Shown here piece after piece: positions 41,593-51,123 of a stretch of 53,662 nucleotides of DNA. Below the pieces are notes generated by a model. The model was not told the origin of the DNA and ran no database searches. It was given only the letters and a program-made list of their open reading frames with translations. Positions within the stretch are counted from its first letter, which is position 1; every line of letters begins with the position of its first letter. The position numbers and the translations under genes were made by a program. Source of the DNA: Halarsenatibacter silvermanii (lineage in GTDB: Bacteria > Bacillota > Halanaerobiia > Halanaerobiales > Halarsenatibacteraceae); assembly GCF_900103135.1 (NCBI RefSeq), contig NZ_FNGO01000017.1, positions 1-53,662 of the forward strand, given 5' to 3'.

Positions 41593-42437
41593 TTGAGCTC
41601 ACTCCCGGTAATATCCACAAAAATTTCGGCCAGAGATGGTTCGCAGGAATGTATAGAAGCCAGCTTTCCCTCTTTTATCCATCTGGATATATCCTCGGCA
41701 GCACTATCTGAATTGATATCCATTCTTTTCTCCTGAAGATCGCCATTAATCCTGACCAGCACGTCGACCTGGCCTTCAGCGTGATTCAGTTTGAGCGAAG
41801 TGGGATGGTCAAGAGCAGATATACTGCCATCGTGCAGGAATGCAATTCTATCACTCAGTCGATCCACTTCTTCCATATCGTGAGAAGTAAGAAGTATGGT
41901 CAACCCTTCCTCGTTCAATTTTTCAAGCAGACGATGTATACTGGCAGCTGAAGCCGGATCCAGACCGGAGGTGGGTTCATCTAAAAAGAGCACCTCGGGC
42001 TCGTGCAGCAGCGATCTAACCAGAAGGATTTTCTGCTTCATCCCGCGTGATAGCTTTTTAACGGGAGTATCTATTTCGGACAGCATGCCCACAGCTTCCA
42101 GATACTTTTCCATGTTTTCAAAGTCTGCCTCGTAGAGCCGGCAGAAAAATTTGAGATTATTTCTGACAGTGAGCCGCTCATAAAGATTATTCTCTTCCGG
42201 CATGACCCCCATGCGGGGACGCAGAAAATTTCTGGAACTGAAAACATCTCTGCCCATAATTTTTACAATGCCTTCATCCGGTATCAGCTGACCGGTCAAA
42301 ATTTTAATAGTGGAGGTTTTGCCCGCCCCGTTGGGACCTAAAAGCGAAAAAATTTCTCCTCTTTCTATGTTGAAGTCTATACCATTTAAAGCAATTTTTT
42401 GACCATAACTCTTTTTTAAATTTTCCACACTGATCAA
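41589..42437 (-). CDS. ABC transporter ATP-binding protein
   Basis: A 282-residue ATPase of the NatA/CcmA type. Walker A is LLGPNGAGKTS, the signature KLSRGMKQKILL, Walker B EVLFLDEPTSGLDP, and the switch His LLTSHDMEEV. The C-terminal 80 residues are a variable domain. TTG 42437 has AGGAGGGATAAAG before it and gives the start ISVENLKKSYG; the upstream ATG 42470 would add 11 unconserved residues. It is the first gene of an ATPase-permease-barrel operon. Confidence 0.9.
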   Translation of the reverse strand: MISVENLKKSYGQKIALNGIDFNIERGEIFSLLGPNGAGKTSTIKILTGQLIPDEGIVKIMGRDVFSSRNFLRPRMGVMPEENNLYERLTVRNNLKFFCRLYEADFENMEKYLEAVGMLSEIDTPVKKLSRGMKQKILLVRSLLHEPEVLFLDEPTSGLDPASAASIHRLLEKLNEEGLTILLTSHDMEEVDRLSDRIAFLHDGSISALDHPTSLKLNHAEGQVDVLVRINGDLQEKRMDINSDSAAEDISRWIKEGKLASIHSCEPSLAEIFVDITGSELK

Positions 42438-42610
42438 CTTTATCCCTCCTGCTAGATTACATTGTAACATATAATAGTTCTTATTTCCCTGGAAAAAAGA
42501 ATTATTTTAGGTAAACCGGCAAAACATTTATTGAATTATAGCATTTTGTATGTTAATCTCTACTTATGAAGCAAACCAATTCCCGGGCAGTCATACAGGA
42601 GGTGCAAAAA

Positions 42611-42664
42611 ATGACAGAAATTCTGCTGCTGATAATAATATTTATCCTGCTGGATGTCATCTAA
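42611..42664 (+). CDS. Tiny hydrophobic peptide (17 residues)
   Basis: ATG 42611 follows AGGAGGTG, a strong Shine-Dalgarno, by eight bases and encodes MTEILLLIIIFILLDVI, a single membrane-spanning peptide. It stops 2 bases before ATG 42667 of the next gene, whose own ribosome binding site is poor, so it may be a small membrane protein or a coupling leader. It is far shorter than the length used by gene finders. Confidence 0.5.
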   Translation: MTEILLLIIIFILLDVI

Positions 42665-42666
42665 TT

Positions 42667-43500
42667 ATGCTCAATGTACTGCAGACGAAAGTTTTCAGAT
42701 TCTGCACATGTACATTGATGATTATCCTCCTGATTCTCCCCGGATTTTCTGCTGACCGGCTGCAGGCGGCAGACCCGGCTGAAGAAGCGATTCCTTCAGA
42801 ATGGCAGGAAATCTCGAGAAGTCTGGCGGAGAATAACACTCGCTATGAGGTCACCGAAGCGATTATCTCCGGCCTGGATGAACTTATGCGCCGCGAGGAC
42901 AGGAATAGAATAATGTTATATTTGAGTCTTCTGGAAGAATTTCAAAGAAGAGCTGAGAACGAACCGGAAAATTTCGAGCCAGAGAGAAACCTGCCTGATT
43001 TGCTGACCTTGCTGGCAGATTTTAGCCAGCATTATAACCCGGATGAGAAAAATGAAAATGACTTCAGACCGGCAGCAGAAAAAGAGCCTGCTGATCAGGA
43101 TATTTATTCTCGGCTGGAAGAATTAAGCAGCGGAAACATAACTGCAGATTTTAATATAGCAGAACTCTATCTGGACCTGAAGAAAGAAAAATATCGTGAA
43201 AAGAGCAAAATTTTCAGGAGATTGGAAGTTCGGCAGGAGGATGAAGCGGCCAGAGCGTTTTTTGAGCTGGCTGAAGCGCTGACGGTTTATCTCGGTGATG
43301 AACAGGATGGGGAAGAGATACAGGATGAGAACATATCTGCTCTTTTTGGCTCGATACTGCAGGAGGAGATCAGAGACGACGTCAGTTCCCGGGAGATAAA
43401 AGACACCATGAAAGAACTTCTGGGCACTGCCGAGGATTTTGCAGAGCCTGATTCCAAAACAGAGGATGATATAAAAAGATTAAGGGAAAAAATCAGGTGA
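42667..43500 (+). CDS. Uncharacterised exported acidic helical protein
   Basis: A 277-residue protein with a signal peptide or anchor (residues 8-33, LMIILLILPGFSADRLQA) and then about 240 acidic, helix-rich residues with no motif I recognise (RNRIMLYLSLLEEFQRR; ELYLDLKKEKYREK). ATG 42667 is chosen because it gives a proper signal sequence and lies directly after the 17-residue ORF. A frame open back to 42550 adds only unlikely residues. Confidence 0.65.
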   Translation: MLNVLQTKVFRFCTCTLMIILLILPGFSADRLQAADPAEEAIPSEWQEISRSLAENNTRYEVTEAIISGLDELMRREDRNRIMLYLSLLEEFQRRAENEPENFEPERNLPDLLTLLADFSQHYNPDEKNENDFRPAAEKEPADQDIYSRLEELSSGNITADFNIAELYLDLKKEKYREKSKIFRRLEVRQEDEAARAFFELAEALTVYLGDEQDGEEIQDENISALFGSILQEEIRDDVSSREIKDTMKELLGTAEDFAEPDSKTEDDIKRLREKIR

Positions 43501-43537
43501 TATTCATCAATTTTTTTGAAAGAGAACAGAGAAAGAT

Positions 43538-43565
43538 GCCTCCGGGCAGGGAGGCTTTTATTATT
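43538..43565 (+). terminator. Terminator before mgtC
   Basis: GCCTCC (43538-43543) pairs with GGAGGC (43550-43555), followed by ttttattattt. Confidence 0.75.
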
Positions 43566-43585
43566 TATGATCAGGGGAGAATGAT

Positions 43586-44248
43586 ATGATAGCAGAACAG
43601 ACTATTATATTGAGACTGACACTAATTTTGATATTTTCGGGTTTGATAGGCTGGGAAAGAGAGCGGCTGGATAAGCCGGCCGGATTCCGCACCCATATTC
43701 TGGTGGGGGTGGGGTCGACAACTTTCATGATCGTTTCCTTCTCGATGGGCTATCTTTACCCGGATTTAATGCCTGATGTGGGCCGGATAGCTTCTCAGGT
43801 GGTAAGCGGTATAGGATTTCTGGGAGCAGGAACCATACTGAGGGAGGGTTTTTCTGTCCGCGGATTAACCACCGCCGCCAGTCTCTGGGTTACCTCGGCG
43901 ATGGGGCTGGCTGTGGGGATAGGATTTTATATTATGGCGGCCTTCGGCACTCTGCTGGTATTTGTAACCCTCAATTACTTCAACCGGTGGGAGAAAAAGA
44001 TTACTTCGCGCAGCGAAGAAAGACTTTATTGCCGAACGGATAAAACTTCCGCAGCTTATTGTGAGATAGCTGAAGTGATGGAAAAATTTGAAGTTGAGAT
44101 AAAAAACATAGATATAGATGAGGACAAATTGTCCGGTGATACCCGGGCGGTTTTTCGCCTGGAAATTCCGGATGAGTCCGCCAGAGAGAAAATCAATCGC
44201 TCCCTGCTGAAAATTGAGGGAATTAAAGAAGTGGACTGGAGCAGTTAG
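43586..44248 (+). CDS. MgtC/SapB family membrane protein
   Basis: A 220-residue protein. The first 125 residues carry about four membrane segments with IGWERERLDKPAGFRTHILVG, QVVSGIGFLGAGTILREG and VRGLTTAASLWVTSAMGLAVG, all conserved in MgtC/SapB. The last 80 residues form a small ACT-like soluble domain. MgtC affects magnesium homeostasis and F-ATPase in some bacteria; its role here is unknown. ATG 43586 follows GGGGAGAATG. Confidence 0.92.
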   Translation: MIAEQTIILRLTLILIFSGLIGWERERLDKPAGFRTHILVGVGSTTFMIVSFSMGYLYPDLMPDVGRIASQVVSGIGFLGAGTILREGFSVRGLTTAASLWVTSAMGLAVGIGFYIMAAFGTLLVFVTLNYFNRWEKKITSRSEERLYCRTDKTSAAYCEIAEVMEKFEVEIKNIDIDEDKLSGDTRAVFRLEIPDESAREKINRSLLKIEGIKEVDWSS

Positions 44249-44272
44249 AACGCCCAAACGCCTTTAAGCCTG

Positions 44273-44752
44273 CTACTTTTGTTTTTCTACTTTGAGATTC
44301 TCACCGTAAAATCCTATATGTTTATCTTCGTCCCAATCTGTGGAATCGTACATGATTTTATATTCTGTACCGGGATCGAGCTCAAATTCATTTCTCCAGA
44401 TGCCATCACTGTCTTTTTTCAGGCTATAAGTTTTGTCGGCCGGATTCCATTCGTTCATATCACCGACCAGATGAACTTCTGAGGGCTGTTCGATGCCGAC
44501 CTGATCCGGGTCAAATTCTATTTCAACCCCTTCTGTTTTTTCAGTTTCACTGACTTTATCGGATGAAAGGTCCAACCCTGACCTGATATCGGCGAAGGTA
44601 GCATCACCTATACCTTTAATGTTCTTTAATTCATCCAGTTCTGTAAAACCGTTATTCTGCTGGCGATAGGAGATGATTCTTTCGGCGGTGACCGGTCCGA
44701 TTCCTCTGACCTCTATCAATTTTTTTCTGTCAGCACTGTTAAGATCTATCAT
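44273..44752 (-). CDS. Helix-hairpin-helix / CBM48-type fusion protein
   Basis: A 159-residue protein. Residues 1-65 are a ComEA-like helix-hairpin-helix module: IDLNSADRKKLIEVRGIGP, ISYRQQNNGFTELDELKNIKGIGD. Residues about 80-155 form an AMPK/CBM48-type glycogen-binding fold (SEVHLVGDMNEWNP, IWRNEFELDPGTEYKIMYD). This pairing of a DNA-binding-like module and a carbohydrate-binding module is unusual. ATG 44752 has GGAGG eight bases before; an earlier ATG at 44839 has none. Role unknown. No membrane anchor is seen, unlike ComEA. Confidence 0.8.
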   Translation of the reverse strand: MIDLNSADRKKLIEVRGIGPVTAERIISYRQQNNGFTELDELKNIKGIGDATFADIRSGLDLSSDKVSETEKTEGVEIEFDPDQVGIEQPSEVHLVGDMNEWNPADKTYSLKKDSDGIWRNEFELDPGTEYKIMYDSTDWDEDKHIGFYGENLKVEKQK

Positions 44753-45005
44753 GGATTCAGCCTCCAATTTATGTTGTAAATCTGAAATTTCTGAATGGAG
44801 ATTATAAAATCCCTTCCAGTTTAGAACATAATAGCACATATTGATTTTAACTGCAAATCTGGCCCGATTTGAGATTTAGCAGGCAGGAAAAACGAACCCG
44901 GCTGAAGAATTTTTTTATATGGCCAGCTTAAGACGGGAGGATCCAGAATAACTTTCCTGAAGAAAAATTTAAACAACCACTAACTCATCAAAGGGGGAAC
45001 AAACT

Positions 45006-45272
45006 TTGTCGATACCAGTGGGAAGGAACAAGGCCGGAGAGCTGATCAGGGTATACGAAAATTCCCGGGGCGATTATAACGTGGAAGTTGGAGGTTCTAA
45101 GATCGAGGAAGTGGAAGAACAGGAAGCAGCTATCGACCGGGGCAAAATTATTATGCTGAGAAGTTTTATGCCCTCCATCGATGAAAAAAGGGCAAAAGAG
45201 CTTTTGCAGTCGGATGTTATCGTCGATTATAACTTTCGCACCGACCGTCCTTCGACCTATCGGGAGGACTGA
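45006..45272 (+). CDS. Small uncharacterised protein, paralogue of the 31273-31656 gene
   Basis: An 88-residue protein with IPVGRNKAGELIRVYENS at the start and VIVDYNFRTDR at the end. It matches the N-terminal 80 residues of the Cys-rich protein at 31273. Starts at TTG 45006, after AAAGGGGGAA. It stands 12 bases before addB and is probably cotranscribed. Function unknown. Confidence 0.75.
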   Translation: MSIPVGRNKAGELIRVYENSRGDYNVEVGGSKIEEVEEQEAAIDRGKIIMLRSFMPSIDEKRAKELLQSDVIVDYNFRTDRPSTYRED

Positions 45273-45284
45273 AAGGGGTAAATT

Positions 45285-47903
45285 GTGGAATTCAAATATC
45301 TGGATTTTGATGAGGATATTTTTACAGCTGCGGCATCAGGTGAACCCAACCTGTATGTGACTGCCGATGATTGTTCTTCCAACCTCAATCCTGTCAGGAA
45401 AAAGCACAGAAAGCTGAAAGAACCTTTGAGCCGTGCGGGTGAATTCATGAATTTAAAAAGATTAAAAGATGTCGTTTTTGCCCGGGATGAGATAGTGCTC
45501 AGAGAGGAAAAACTTTCTGTGGTTTTATTTGAGCTTCTGACTGAAAAAGAAAAGTCTCGACTGGGCATCGAAAATTATAACGATATTATCGAGTTCTCAG
45601 CCCGGTTTCACAGGTTCTATCACGAATTGAATGAATATCAGGTCGAAGCAGTCGATATTACGGGACTTGATGCCTGGCAGGAGCAGAGACTAAATCTTTT
45701 TGAGAACCTGTTGGGCCGCTATGAGGAAAAATTGCAGGAAGAAAGTTATACCAGCCCCATAATTTTTCGGGATTTCGCCAACTTTTCAACAGCTGTCCTC
45801 GATGAATTTAAGCGGTTGGTTTTTTTAAACGTCATCTTTTTTACCCCTTTCGAGAAAAAAATGCTCAAAAAACTCGATAAAGAAATCCCTGTAAAAATTA
45901 TACTTCAGCTTCCTGAAGAGGATTTTGAAGAAGATAAACTGCATTTTCAGGGGCTTAGCCTGCCTGAGACCTGGCCCGGCCGGCTGAATATCTATAAACT
46001 CGCTGAGGATAATTACCAGCTGATCAATTCTTTGAATCTGTCTAAACCGCAAATAAGCGAGATACTGTCGCCGGCGCTTGAGGATACGGATTATGACGGG
46101 ATTCTATCTCCGGAGATTGTGGAGATGGAAAGAACAGATGAGTTTAATTCCTGTCGAATATATCGCTTTCTGGAGGCTCTTTATGAGCTGCTGGCCGCTT
46201 CTCCGCTGGCTGAAAAGCGGCTGTCCCTGCCGGAACTCTTTTCGGCTCTGAGCAGAGATCATTTCAGGCGTTATTTTGCTGTATCTTACGCTGCCCTGGA
46301 AAAAGTCAGAGAGTTTATTCGAGAGGATTTTGTTAATTTGAGCAAAGAGATGGCCCGCAGTGAGCTGGAGGAAGTTCTGTCGGTATTTGAGGAGCTGGAG
46401 GAATTGAAGGAACTTGAAAATATGCCGATGCTGGTGGATTACCTGGATGAACTGGATATGGGGATACTTTCCAGCCCCTATTTCAGCAATGATGTAGAGC
46501 AATTTTATGATGCTCTGCTGGAGCTGACTGCTCTGGAAGATATGCAGCTGGTGAGCTCCTGGACGGATTATTATACCGACCCGGCCCTGGGACTGCTGGA
46601 CAGATTTCTGCAATATATAGAATTCAAATCGATAAAACCGGCTCTGCCCGAGGGAAAAAAAGAGATGAATATCGGGGAGTTGCTGGGGGCAGTCCAGAAG
46701 CACAGAGAGCATGTGGTCGTTATCAATGCCAGCCAGAACTGGCTTCCCTCCCCGCGGGGCAGAGATTTCCTGCTGACCGAAAATCAGCGCCGGCAGTCAG
46801 GTCTTCCCTGGGGTGAAAAGAGCCGGGCCAAACAGCGTTATCGCTTTTTCAGACATCTTCTGACGGCAGATGAGGCCGACGTCCTGGCGCTGGAGAATGA
46901 AGAGGAAAACCTCACTCCTGGAGCATTTTTGGAAGAGCTTAAGCTGGAATATGACCTGGAATATGCCGACCCGGCTGTCACCTCTGCCGATATTCCTCAA
47001 ATTTATGAAAATATTCTATCCGGAAAGAAACAGGAGAAGGGAGGGTTTCTGCCGGAGATAGAAAACCAGCCGCAGAACGAGAAGGAACCGTCTTTGATGG
47101 CCCAGGATTTTCCCGGCCGGGGTCGTGATTACAATCTCAGTTTTTACAAATATAAGACGCTCAAGAACTGCTTTTTTCAATTTTTCTGCCAGCATATACT
47201 CAAAATTCCCGAGGAATTTGCCGGGGTCGACGTCGAGATCTCCCCCAAAACTTACGGCAGCATGGTTCATATTATGGCCGAGGAAATAATGCGGGAATGG
47301 AAAAGCGGCGGCGAGCTGGATGTCTCGGAGGATAAAATAAGGATGGTGGTCGAGGATATTATGGACGATTTTTCCCTGAAAATGGATCACCGTTTCCAGC
47401 CCTACTACGATAAAGTGGTCAGGGACGATTTGATAGAATCGCTGCAGGAATTTTTCAATTCCCCCGAGTCGCCCCTGGCCGAAAAAGAGGAGTTCGACCA
47501 GGTCGAGATTGAGCGTTCCGTTTCTGATAAGGGCCGACCTTTTCTGGAGACTGAGCCTGTGAATTTTTATCTCTCCGGGCGGGTTGATCTCCTCCTGCGG
47601 AAGGATGATCGGGGATTTTTGATAGATTTCAAGACCGGCGGCTGTGAACTCGAGCAGCTCGATTTTTATGAGCTGCTTTTGAAAGGGGCTGCAGTACCGG
47701 GAGAAAATTTTATGCTGGAAAAATATTTCTATCAGATAGTTGACAGGAGATTCATCAAAGCTCAGCCGAAGAGCAGGGATGAGTTTCCTCAAAAACTTCA
47801 GCAGTTACTGCAGAAATTTGTATCGGGAGGCGAATACACCAAAAATCAGACCTCCCAGTGTTATGACTGCAGATACCGGAATATATGCAGGGCGGTGAGC
47901 TGA
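45285..47903 (+). CDS. addB: AddB-like PD-(D/E)XK nuclease subunit
   Basis: An 872-residue protein ending in a RecB-type nuclease domain: RVDLLLRKDDRGFLIDFKTGG (about 770-790) holds the PD-(D/E)XK residues. The [4Fe-4S] Cys are one in LKNCFFQFFCQ (about 625) and the others in QCYDCRYRNIC at the C-terminus. The length is below AddB of Bacillus (about 1160). The helicase-like Walker A at the N-terminus is absent; residues 22-40 read LYVTADDCSSNLNP instead of GRSGSGKT-type. It is the partner of the next gene in double-strand break repair. GTG 45285 is the start. This could also be a divergent nuclease of the AddB class. Confidence 0.8.
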   Translation: MEFKYLDFDEDIFTAAASGEPNLYVTADDCSSNLNPVRKKHRKLKEPLSRAGEFMNLKRLKDVVFARDEIVLREEKLSVVLFELLTEKEKSRLGIENYNDIIEFSARFHRFYHELNEYQVEAVDITGLDAWQEQRLNLFENLLGRYEEKLQEESYTSPIIFRDFANFSTAVLDEFKRLVFLNVIFFTPFEKKMLKKLDKEIPVKIILQLPEEDFEEDKLHFQGLSLPETWPGRLNIYKLAEDNYQLINSLNLSKPQISEILSPALEDTDYDGILSPEIVEMERTDEFNSCRIYRFLEALYELLAASPLAEKRLSLPELFSALSRDHFRRYFAVSYAALEKVREFIREDFVNLSKEMARSELEEVLSVFEELEELKELENMPMLVDYLDELDMGILSSPYFSNDVEQFYDALLELTALEDMQLVSSWTDYYTDPALGLLDRFLQYIEFKSIKPALPEGKKEMNIGELLGAVQKHREHVVVINASQNWLPSPRGRDFLLTENQRRQSGLPWGEKSRAKQRYRFFRHLLTADEADVLALENEEENLTPGAFLEELKLEYDLEYADPAVTSADIPQIYENILSGKKQEKGGFLPEIENQPQNEKEPSLMAQDFPGRGRDYNLSFYKYKTLKNCFFQFFCQHILKIPEEFAGVDVEISPKTYGSMVHIMAEEIMREWKSGGELDVSEDKIRMVVEDIMDDFSLKMDHRFQPYYDKVVRDDLIESLQEFFNSPESPLAEKEEFDQVEIERSVSDKGRPFLETEPVNFYLSGRVDLLLRKDDRGFLIDFKTGGCELEQLDFYELLLKGAAVPGENFMLEKYFYQIVDRRFIKAQPKSRDEFPQKLQQLLQKFVSGGEYTKNQTSQCYDCRYRNICRAVS

Positions 47904-47905
47904 TC

Positions 47906-50900
47906 ATGAAAAAGGTTCTCAAGGCCGGAGCAGGCACCGGCAAAACTTTCCGGCTTTCACTGGAATATATAGGAGGATTGCTCTCCGGACAGGATTTCAA
48001 CGAGATAGTCGTTCTAACCTTTACCAGAAAAGCGACGGCTGAAGCCAGGACAAGAATAATTTCTCACCTCAATGAGCTGATCGAGGAAGGAAAAAATTCG
48101 GTGGTCTGGCAGGAATTAAATGACATTTTTGCTGACAGGGTGACTTTTGACAGGCAGCGTCTGGCTGAATGCAGACGCCAGATGCTTTTGAATAAAGATG
48201 CTGTGCAGATATATACCATTGATAGTTTTACCAACCAGCTTTTTAAAGAGATGGTGGCTCCTTATCTGGGCATATATGATTACGAAATAATAGAATCTCA
48301 GGAGAACAGAGCCATAATAGAAGAAACTTTCAGAAGGCTGCTGCAGAACAGCGAGGATTTCAATCTGCTTCAGCGCGTTCTGAGCATGAGGGTGGGAAGA
48401 TCATTTTCTAAACCCTTCAACTTTATCCGCAGTATAATAGAGGAGAGATGGAAATATCTTCTGGCTGACCATGAAAGGCGCGGGAAATATGAGAATACCG
48501 ATTATCTGACATCTCTGAAAAAAGTTGTGGATCTGCTGGCTGATATAGCTGACCGCAAGGATAAGACCATGGATGAAAGCTGGTTTATCAAAGATTTCAG
48601 AGATTTTGGTCGGGACTTTCAAAAGCTGAGAGAGCAGCCGGCAGGAGATGAGCGGCTAAAAAAATATATATACAAGTTCCGCGAGCTGATATTGAAAAAA
48701 GATAGGACGCTCTGGAACGGTCAAAAAACCAGGGGAAAAGATTTCGTCTGCGCCCGGGAGGAGCTGCAGTTATTTTATGAGGAATTCAGAGTGAAATTGG
48801 CCCGGGAGGTTTTCAACAGGGAGATACGCACTCTGGAGAGCGGCCTTTTTGAGCTGGCCGATAAAGTATTTGCGGTTTACGATCGGCTCAAGAAAAGAAA
48901 ACAGAAATTTACCTACAGTGATATCAGCAATTCCGTTTATAGATATTTGATAAGAGGTCAGCTGCCCGAAACAGAGACCAATCTCAAAGATCTGCTGGAA
49001 AAAGTTACGGGCAGCGAGGTGAGTTCGCTTTTTATAGATGAATTTCAGGATACCAGCGTTCTGCAGTGGAGAATTATCGAACCCTTTGTCGACGACAGGA
49101 GAAATTTCATCGCGGTAGGAGATGCAAAACAGTCCATATACCAGTGGCGCGGGGGCGAAAAAGAACTATTCGTTCGGCTGCCTGAATTTATCTCCAGCTC
49201 TGTGGAGGATTTACCAGTCTGCTATAGAAGCGATAGAGAGATAGTCGATTTCCTCAATGAGTTCTTTACCGATCTCCATCAGAACTGGGATTACAGCCGG
49301 GTTTCTCACCATGATGATGCTGATCGCGGCATGGTAGAAGTTCTTCTGGGGGGGAGCGGAGCTGAGATTGACGAGGAGAGCAAAAAGTTTTCTTCTTACA
49401 GCGAGGAAAAGCAGGAGAATATAAAAGCTCAAAACCGGGAGCTCACAAAAGATATGCCCCGGGATATCGCCGGCAGACTGGCCGATTTTGAGAATTATGC
49501 CGGGACAGCCGTCCTGGCCAGGACCAATAAACAGCTTTATGAGATAGCTGAACATCTGGAAGAACTCGGTGTTCCTCATGTGCTGCACCAAAAGCGGGAG
49601 CTGGCGGAACACCAGGCTATATGGCCGATCTTTCAGCTGCTGAAATTTTTATGGCAGGAGGATTATCATAATCTGCTCAATTTTCTGCGCAGCGACCTGA
49701 TCGGTATAACCCATGAGGACTTAAAGGTTCTGATGAATAATTTTGAATCGATCAGGGGATTTTTCGCGGGAAGAGAGGACCTAAAAGACCATGAGATAGA
49801 TGAGAACATACTTGAGCTGCTTGAATGGACAGCCGAACTCAAATCTGCAGATTATCAGGAGCTTGTCTACAGGATTATTTCAGAGAGCGGAGTTTTTAAA
49901 CTTTACAGCGGGGAAAGATCAGCCCTGAAAAATCTTTTCCGGCTTTACAGCCTGATGATGAAGGTTGAATCGCTTTCGGAATTCATGGAGATTTATGAGG
50001 AAAAAAAAGGTTCGGGTGAATTTCAGGAAGCCATAGTTCAGCATGAGGAGGCGGTCGATCTTTTGACAATTCACAGATCGAAGGGGCTTTCCTTCCACAC
50101 CGAATTTTTCTACTGGAAGCCGAATTCCGGACAGGGCGGAAAGAGGGAGGAAGAGCTGGAATTTTACCTGAAATTTCAGCCTGATTATCAAAAAATTGAC
50201 AGCTATCTTCTCACAACCAGCCGCTACAGCGATGTGATCGAGCTTCTCGATTACGATTTTGAAGAGGAGCGAAATCAAAAGGAACTGGTCGAGGAGATAA
50301 ATAATGTTTATGTAGCAATGAGCAGGGCCGGCAAAAATCTATTTATCTGGATCGACGTTCCAGCTCAGATTATGCCGGGAGAAATTTCAGCCTGGGAGAA
50401 CAGCAGCGATAGATACAGGTTTTATGAGGATGCCTTAAGTGATGCCTGTTCCGTCAGAAGTCTCTCGGAGCTTATAAAGGGTAAGAGAATGGGAGAATTT
50501 GTCCCGCCGCAGGGTGCTGATAAAGAGGACAGCCCTGTTCAGGAGCAGAATTTGGATGATCTGGCTGAGTTTTTTCGTGCCGGGGGGCTGAGCGGGAAGA
50601 AGATCCCGGCCGGAAGTTTTGCAGCCAAAAAGCAGGATATCGATCTGGATTTAAGCCGCGAAAAAGAGAGGTTGATGGGCCTTGCAGTCCATTATTATCT
50701 TGAGAACATTAAATACGGTTCTGCTGAGGAAAAGAGGCGGGGCCGCCGGCTGGTGGCCGCTCGTTATGGGAATATACTGGGGGATGAACTGATCGAGGAG
50801 GTATTCAGCCGGGCTGAGTCTTTCATAAAAGATTATCCTCAATATCTCTCTGAAAGATGGGAGGTTTTTACCGAGTACGAGCCGGTAAGCGGGGAGGACG

Positions 50901-51091
50901 ATCTGACCGGGACGAAAAAGGGCGCCAGAATTGACAGAGTTCTGCTCGATCGCGACGAGAAAGAAATAATTATTCTGGATTTTAAAACAGGACTCGAGAG
51001 AAGCGAAGAACAGCTGCAGAAATATCGGAACCTGATCGCAGAAGAAGCCGGTGAGGATTATTCCATAAAGGCTGAATTTGTGCAAATTTAA
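47906..51091 (+). CDS. addA: AddA-like UvrD-family helicase/nuclease
   Basis: A 1061-residue protein with SF1 helicase motifs: KAGAGTGKTFRLSLEYIG (motif I), VVLTFTRKATAEARTRI (Ia), LFIDEFQDTSVLQW (II), VGDAKQSIYQWRGGEKELF (III), VLARTNKQLY (IV), LTIHRSKGLSFHTEF (V) and VYVAMSRAGKNLFIWI (VI). A C-terminal nuclease domain follows, with RIDRVLLDRDEKEIIILDFKTG. It unwinds and cuts DNA ends for recombination. ATG 47906 has GGCGGTGAG before it and lies 2 bases after the addB stop. Confidence 0.88.
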   Translation: MKKVLKAGAGTGKTFRLSLEYIGGLLSGQDFNEIVVLTFTRKATAEARTRIISHLNELIEEGKNSVVWQELNDIFADRVTFDRQRLAECRRQMLLNKDAVQIYTIDSFTNQLFKEMVAPYLGIYDYEIIESQENRAIIEETFRRLLQNSEDFNLLQRVLSMRVGRSFSKPFNFIRSIIEERWKYLLADHERRGKYENTDYLTSLKKVVDLLADIADRKDKTMDESWFIKDFRDFGRDFQKLREQPAGDERLKKYIYKFRELILKKDRTLWNGQKTRGKDFVCAREELQLFYEEFRVKLAREVFNREIRTLESGLFELADKVFAVYDRLKKRKQKFTYSDISNSVYRYLIRGQLPETETNLKDLLEKVTGSEVSSLFIDEFQDTSVLQWRIIEPFVDDRRNFIAVGDAKQSIYQWRGGEKELFVRLPEFISSSVEDLPVCYRSDREIVDFLNEFFTDLHQNWDYSRVSHHDDADRGMVEVLLGGSGAEIDEESKKFSSYSEEKQENIKAQNRELTKDMPRDIAGRLADFENYAGTAVLARTNKQLYEIAEHLEELGVPHVLHQKRELAEHQAIWPIFQLLKFLWQEDYHNLLNFLRSDLIGITHEDLKVLMNNFESIRGFFAGREDLKDHEIDENILELLEWTAELKSADYQELVYRIISESGVFKLYSGERSALKNLFRLYSLMMKVESLSEFMEIYEEKKGSGEFQEAIVQHEEAVDLLTIHRSKGLSFHTEFFYWKPNSGQGGKREEELEFYLKFQPDYQKIDSYLLTTSRYSDVIELLDYDFEEERNQKELVEEINNVYVAMSRAGKNLFIWIDVPAQIMPGEISAWENSSDRYRFYEDALSDACSVRSLSELIKGKRMGEFVPPQGADKEDSPVQEQNLDDLAEFFRAGGLSGKKIPAGSFAAKKQDIDLDLSREKERLMGLAVHYYLENIKYGSAEEKRRGRRLVAARYGNILGDELIEEVFSRAESFIKDYPQYLSERWEVFTEYEPVSGEDDLTGTKKGARIDRVLLDRDEKEIIILDFKTGLERSEEQLQKYRNLIAEEAGEDYSIKAEFVQI

Positions 51092-51123
51092 GCGGGTTTT
51101 TAAAATCGGGAAAGGTGAAATAA

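Noticed and set aside
47016-47792. 258-codon minus-strand frame inside addB
   Set aside because: Shadow frame; addB is supported by its nuclease and Fe-S motifs.
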